DNA of 43,961 bases from Lachnoclostridium sp. An14 (GTDB lineage Bacteria; Bacillota; Clostridia; Lachnospirales; Lachnospiraceae): NCBI RefSeq assembly GCF_002160755.1, contig NZ_NFLE01000035.1, positions 1 to 43,961 of the forward strand, read 5' to 3'. The notes under the pieces were generated by a model. The model had not been told where the DNA came from, searched no databases, and saw nothing but the letters and a program-made list of their open reading frames with translations. Below, piece after piece: positions 40,597 through 43,961 of the stretch. Every line of letters starts with the position of its first letter. Position 1 is the stretch's first letter. The position numbers and the translations under genes are program-made.

Positions 40597-40629
40597 GGCA
40601 GTGGACAATGCTTTGTCTGCTGCCTTTTT
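40597..40629 (+). terminator. Attenuator-like terminator ahead of MATE
   Basis: A 12-bp hairpin with a 4-nt loop (40597-40624, GGCAGTGGACAA pairing with TTGTCTGCTGCC, two wobbles) is followed by TTTTT. Its inner part, ACAATGCTTTGT (40605-40616), can instead pair perfectly with 40480-40491 inside the leader ORF, which would disrupt the hairpin. This is the geometry of a transcription attenuator. Confidence 0.75.
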
Positions 40630-40630
40630 G

Positions 40631-40752
40631 TTTGCCACGGGAAACTCGTTTCCAATGGTGAGGCGGCCATACTCCGGCTCGGGCAAGCGCCGCGGTACAC
40701 ACTTGGAATCGAAACCTCCGATTCGCCGCCGTTTGAGCCGGCGGCGCAAATG
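40631..40752 (+). repeat. Structured intergenic repeat, diverged copy D
   Basis: This again begins right behind a terminator T-run. It opens with GGGAAA-CTCG-TTTCC, the same first block as copies A-C, then diverges into GAATCG-AAACCTC-CGATTC and a perfect GCCGCCG...CGGCGGC hairpin (about 40725-40746). Membership in the family rests on position and the first hairpin only. Confidence 0.4.
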
Positions 40753-40781
40753 AACCGTAAAAAAGAAAGGAACTTAAACTT

Positions 40782-42161
40782 ATGAAAGAAATAAAGACTC
40801 TGACCACCGGTTCCGTATCCCGAAACCTGTTTTGCTTTGCCCTCCCTCTGCTTCTGGCCAACCTTTTACAGTCCTTCTACAGCGTCGTGGATATGGTGGT
40901 TGTGGGGAATCTGGTGGGGGAAACGGGGCTGGCTGCCATCAGCAACGCCTCCTCCATCAGTTTCATCATCAATTCCATCTGCATCGGCGTCACCATGGGC
41001 GGCACGGTGCTCACAGCCCGGTATCAGGGGGCAAATGACCGGCAGGCCAGAGGGGAGACGGTAAGGACGTTGTTTAAAATCTCCCTGTGGGCTTCGTTCG
41101 CTGTCACGGCGGCGGCCCTGGCGGTTTACCGGCCGGTGCTGCAGGCTATGAACGTGCCGGCGGAGGCCATGGAGGATGCCTGCGGCTACATGAGAGTGAT
41201 CAGTTTCGGCACCGTGTTTGTCTTTGGCTACAACGCGGCTTGTTCCGTCCTGAAAGGGTTGGGAGATTCCCGCAGCCCCCTGGGGTTTGTGGCGGCCGCG
41301 GCGGCGGTGAACATTGTGCTGGATCTGGCGCTGGTGGGCCCGTTTCATATGGGAACGGTGGGAGCGGCCTACGCCACCGTTTTTTCCCAGGCCGTCTCCT
41401 GTTTTCTCGCCCTTTTGCATTTAAAAAGGAAAACGGCTGTCTTTGATGTTTCCATTCAGGGACGGAGAGAAGGGAGCGGCTGCTTGAAAGAACTTTTGCG
41501 GATCGGCCTGCCCACGGCGATTCAGATGGTGGTGGTAAACCTTTCCTATCTGCTTGTCACAGGAATGTTAAACCAGTTTGGAGTAGCCGTGGCCGCAGCC
41601 TCTGGAATTGGCCTGAAAATCAACACCTTCGCGGGAATGCCCTGCTGGGCCGTAGGGCAGGCGGTGACAGCCATGGCCGGCCAGAACATGGGGGCGGGAG
41701 ACCTCCCGCGGGTAAGACGCACTGTGAAAACGGGCCTGCGCTTAAACCTTCTGGTGACGCTGGCGGCTGTGCTCACGGTTCAGCTTTTCGCCGGGCCTTT
41801 GGTGGCCCTGTTTGAGCCGGAAAACCGGGAAGTGATCCGGGACGGGATCTTATATCTGCGCATCTGCTGCGGGATCAACAGCCTGGTCTATGCGGCCATG
41901 TACACCTTCGATTCCTTTGCCATCGGCGCCGGTTCTGCCGGGATCGCCATGGGAAATGCCCTGTTAGACGCCGTGTTTGTGCGGATTCCCGTGAGCTGGA
42001 TCCTGGCCTTCTGTCTGGATCTTGGGGCGCCCGGGATCTACATTGGCCAGGCGGTTTCCCCCATTCTTCCGGCAGCGGCCGGGTTCTGGTATTGGAAACG
42101 GGGAGCGTGGGCGAGCCGGAGGCCAGAGATGAAAGGGGCAGAAAAAGAGGGGCGGTTTTGA
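40782..42161 (+). CDS. MATE-family multidrug efflux transporter
   Basis: This inner-membrane antiporter of 459 residues has about 12 hydrophobic segments in the two-bundle MATE arrangement. It begins with FCFALPLLLANLLQSFYSVVDMVVVGNLVGETGLAAIS, the MATE N-terminus, with NALLDAVFVRIPVSWIL and NIVLDLALVGPFHMGTVGAA as the paired repeat motifs, and GAGDLPRVRRTVKTGLRLN after the central loop. MATE proteins export cationic drugs or metabolites using Na+ or H+ gradients. AAAGAAAGGA precedes ATG 40782. The gene lies behind a consensus promoter with an intervening leader ORF and attenuator-like terminator, implying inducible expression. Confidence 0.92.
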   Translation: MKEIKTLTTGSVSRNLFCFALPLLLANLLQSFYSVVDMVVVGNLVGETGLAAISNASSISFIINSICIGVTMGGTVLTARYQGANDRQARGETVRTLFKISLWASFAVTAAALAVYRPVLQAMNVPAEAMEDACGYMRVISFGTVFVFGYNAACSVLKGLGDSRSPLGFVAAAAAVNIVLDLALVGPFHMGTVGAAYATVFSQAVSCFLALLHLKRKTAVFDVSIQGRREGSGCLKELLRIGLPTAIQMVVVNLSYLLVTGMLNQFGVAVAAASGIGLKINTFAGMPCWAVGQAVTAMAGQNMGAGDLPRVRRTVKTGLRLNLLVTLAAVLTVQLFAGPLVALFEPENREVIRDGILYLRICCGINSLVYAAMYTFDSFAIGAGSAGIAMGNALLDAVFVRIPVSWILAFCLDLGAPGIYIGQAVSPILPAAAGFWYWKRGAWASRRPEMKGAEKEGRF

Positions 42162-42233
42162 TTGTTTCGCCACCCGTTTCGTAGTAAACTGATGAAAACA
42201 GAAAATCTGGGCGATAAAAGCAGGAGGGATGGT

Positions 42234-43424
42234 ATGAAAGAATTTGACATTCGGTCAGGATTGGTGTATGTCAATGGCCTGGACACGGAAAAATTTGCAG
42301 GAATGTTAAAGGATCCGTCTCAGTGCTATAAATTTTACTGGCTGGAGGCCATTTTAAAACTGACGTGGGAGGAGGAACGGGAGCTGACCTTCGACGAGAT
42401 CATAGACGAGATGATCTGGGCAGTGTGGCACTCCGTGACGGAATATCACCTCCACCTGGGGCCGGCGATCCGGGGAAAGTCGGAAAATTTCCTGGAGCGG
42501 ATTGTAAAAACCCTGGAACAGGATCCGGACCTCCCACGGCCGGTGACTCGGGAAGGCGTTTTGGCGGCCATCCGCCGGAATGAGGAGAGCATTAAAAAGG
42601 ACAAAAACAACCTGGCAGCCTGCGTTCCCTACCGCCTGCTGTCCTCCTTTTTGGAGGAAATTAACGGCCGCGACCGCCTGTGGGGCAGCCGCGGCCGGTT
42701 TATCGCCTATGTGCAGCAGGTGAGCGAGGAGACCGACATTTTTTACACCATCGTAGACGGCCGCGGCCTGCAGAAACGGGTGCGGATGAATCCCCACTGG
42801 CGGCAGCTGGTGCTGGACAATTACCAGGTGATTTCCGGCTGGATCCGGATGAAAAAGGCACAGTTTTTGCAGGACCGCAACCCCGGCGTCCCCGGCATCA
42901 TCTACAAGCTGGAGGCGAACACGGAAGGAGGCCGGAAATTGGGCCATGCCCGCGCCCTGTGGAAGGCCGCGGCGGAGGCCAGCCGCTGTCCCATCCGGGA
43001 CATTTACACCGGGGACACCCTGAAAGAAACGGCCTTTGAGCTGGATCACTTTATCCCCTGGTCCTACATTGCCAACAACGAGCTGTGGAACTTAACGCCC
43101 ATGGACGGCCGCCTGAACGCCAGCAAAGGCAACCGCCTGCCGGAGTGGAACCGCTATTTTCCACCTCTGGCGGAGAACCAGTACGTTTTGTACAAAAGTA
43201 TTTTCACCTACAGCGAAGTGCGTGAGCGGTTTGAAAAATGCCGCCGGGACAACCTAAACGCCATCTGGGCGGCAGAGGAGCTTTTTGTGGAGGGGAACAC
43301 TCAGGAGCGTTTTGGGCAGATTTTAGAGCGGAATTTCCGCCCGGTCTATGAGATGGCCAGGCTGCAGGGCTACGGCCTGTGGCGCGGGGCGGAGAGTTTG
43401 GCGGGAGGAGGCGTCTCTGTTTGA
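42234..43424 (+). CDS. HNH endonuclease-domain protein
   Basis: This 396-residue protein has a C-terminal HNH nuclease motif: FELDHFIPWSYIANNELWNL, then PMDGRLNASKGNRLP (about residues 266-305), with the first His, the central Asn and the KxN ending all present. The N-terminal 250 residues are helical and Trp/Arg-rich with YKFYWLEAILKL and SGWIRMKKAQFLQDRNPG, and carry no recognised domain. The family occurs as stand-alone genes in Firmicutes and may take part in restriction or defence. No methyltransferase or other defence gene is adjacent. ATG 42234 follows CAGGAGGGATGG and matches the start of the conserved text; the frame is open upstream. Confidence 0.85.
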   Translation: MKEFDIRSGLVYVNGLDTEKFAGMLKDPSQCYKFYWLEAILKLTWEEERELTFDEIIDEMIWAVWHSVTEYHLHLGPAIRGKSENFLERIVKTLEQDPDLPRPVTREGVLAAIRRNEESIKKDKNNLAACVPYRLLSSFLEEINGRDRLWGSRGRFIAYVQQVSEETDIFYTIVDGRGLQKRVRMNPHWRQLVLDNYQVISGWIRMKKAQFLQDRNPGVPGIIYKLEANTEGGRKLGHARALWKAAAEASRCPIRDIYTGDTLKETAFELDHFIPWSYIANNELWNLTPMDGRLNASKGNRLPEWNRYFPPLAENQYVLYKSIFTYSEVRERFEKCRRDNLNAIWAAEELFVEGNTQERFGQILERNFRPVYEMARLQGYGLWRGAESLAGGGVSV

Positions 43425-43514
43425 CATTGCCCGCCCTTTGCCGTAAAATACCATCAAAACCCGGCGGCGGAGTACCTGCGGGCATTCTGCGGCGGAAGAT
43501 CAGGAGGAAACAGC

Positions 43515-43691
43515 ATGGCGATACCGAAGGATCCAGCCATTCTCCTCAGCTACGTGAACACCCAGCTGCGGGATTTTTATCCCAGCCTGGAGGAGTTCTG
43601 CGCGTCAGCAGGGGCAGACCGGAAGGAGATCGAAGAAACATTATCCAAAATTGGATATGAGTACAGCAAGGAGGAGAATCAGTTTATCTGA
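43515..43691 (+). CDS. DUF4250 family protein
   Basis: This 58-residue protein matches the DUF4250 pattern throughout: IPKDPAILLSYVNTQLRDFY, PSLEEFCASAG, KEIEETLSKIGYEYSKEENQF. It is small, acidic and probably cytoplasmic, of unknown function, and frequent in Clostridia and Bacteroidetes. CAGGAGGAAACAGC is an excellent ribosome site. It is followed by a hairpin at 43713-43779. Confidence 0.9.
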   Translation: MAIPKDPAILLSYVNTQLRDFYPSLEEFCASAGADRKEIEETLSKIGYEYSKEENQFI

Positions 43692-43712
43692 TTCATTTTC
43701 CGGACATTTCAA

Positions 43713-43779
43713 AAACGAGCCGCGGAACCGGCCTGGAGCAGGGGAATCTGTCATCCGAGACGGTTTCCGCGGTTCGTTT
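43713..43779 (+). terminator. Hairpin after DUF4250 gene
   Basis: AAACGAGCCGCGGAACCG (43713-43730) pairs with the arm at 43761-43779 (CGGTTTCCGCGGTTCGTTT) with minor bulges around a 30-nt loop. Its 3' arm runs into the tandem repeat, and termination is possible but not certain. Confidence 0.5.
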
Positions 43780-43789
43780 CGCAATTTGT

Positions 43790-43899
43790 GCCGAACCGCG
43801 AGCTGCGCCAAACCGCGATTTGCGCCGAACCACGAGTTGTGCCGATTCGCGAGTTGTGCCGAACCGCGATTTGCACCGAACCGCGAGCCGCGCCAATCC
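43790..43899 (+). repeat. 17-bp tandem repeat, about 6.5 copies
   Basis: Successive units start at 43790, 43807, 43824, 43841, 43858 and 43875, with a partial unit from 43892 and a decayed one at 43773-43789. Consensus is GCCGAACCGCGAGTTGT. The period is not a multiple of three and there is no ribosome site, so it is probably non-coding. Confidence 0.85.
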
Positions 43900-43906
43900 A
43901 GGACTT

Positions 43907-43961
43907 CCCCCGTTTCGCGCCTCCCGTCTCCCGTCTCCCGCCTTCCCCCTTTCCCCTTTCC
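43907..43961 (+). repeat. Pyrimidine-rich simple sequence, runs off window
   Basis: A C/T-rich tract with CTCCCGT repeated and short CCCTTT runs continues to the end of the window. The other strand is G-rich in runs of three to five. Confidence 0.6.

Noticed and set aside
40436-40753. A 105-codon open frame across the MATE leader and repeat D
   Set aside because: It runs through the terminator and repeat hairpins, lacks a ribosome site and has no domain. The 40-codon ORF at 40429 in another frame has a strong site.
43790-43899. Possible CRISPR array
   Set aside because: The 17-bp units are directly abutting with no spacers, and no cas genes are present.

Overview
The window looks like chromosomal DNA of a GC-rich Lachnospiraceae (Clostridia). 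The evidence is gene content: DUF5688 and DUF4250 proteins, a CmpB-type membrane protein, a bacterial SUFU-domain protein, a MetA/MetY methionine branch, and sigma-A promoters with 17-18 nt spacers. Genes are dense and mostly on the + strand. I see no prophage, CRISPR array, plasmid origin or rRNA. Mobile DNA is limited to an ISLre2-family transposase cut by the left edge, one MITE-like element and a family of structured intergenic repeats.

Layout. 1-1.1 kb: 3' part of an ISLre2 transposase. 1.2-4.7 kb: feoA-feoB ferrous-iron uptake, a convergent DUF5688 gene and acylphosphatase. 4.86-5.04 kb: a 189-bp MITE-like element with a perfect 6-bp target duplication. 5.1-11.6 kb: M20 peptidase, RecQ, a stand-alone RsmH-type methyltransferase, an MBL-fold hydrolase and a class I aminotransferase, ending in a strong terminator, an intergenic repeat and a possible ftsH 3' remnant. 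11.9-18.3 kb: a PstS-like lipoprotein diverging from a YtcJ-like amidohydrolase, then SUFU and tandem-CmpB genes.

18.5-25.5 kb: a tightly packed five-gene operon (DASS/SLC13 permease, 2[4Fe-4S] ferredoxin, AprA/FrdA-type flavoprotein, CyuA/UPF0597 desulfidase-like protein, opine-dehydrogenase-like protein) followed by a LysR regulator. It reads as uptake, reduction and breakdown of an anionic substrate that I cannot identify. 25.5-31 kb: tRNA-Arg(CCG), a membrane-anchored hypothetical protein, QueA, RluF and LigA. 31-36.2 kb, minus strand: metY, and an alpha-glucoside unit (RpiR regulator, PTS EIICB, GH4 6-phospho-alpha-glucosidase). 36.4-37.4 kb: metA, which has the Glu111 expected of an acetyl-CoA enzyme, so metA and metY together predict methionine synthesis through O-acetylhomoserine and direct sulfhydrylation. 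37.7-38.8 kb: a thioredoxin-reductase-like flavoprotein lacking the CxxC, behind a perfect palindromic operator.

40.36-42.2 kb holds the most interesting regulatory object. A consensus promoter drives a 40-codon leader ORF with a strong ribosome site and then a strong intrinsic terminator ahead of a MATE efflux gene. Codons 18-21 of the ORF are perfectly complementary over 12 nt to the inner part of the terminator hairpin, as in an attenuator. The right end carries an HNH-domain gene, a DUF4250 gene and a 17-bp tandem repeat.

Functions come from recognising sequence motifs by eye. No database search or folding program was run.
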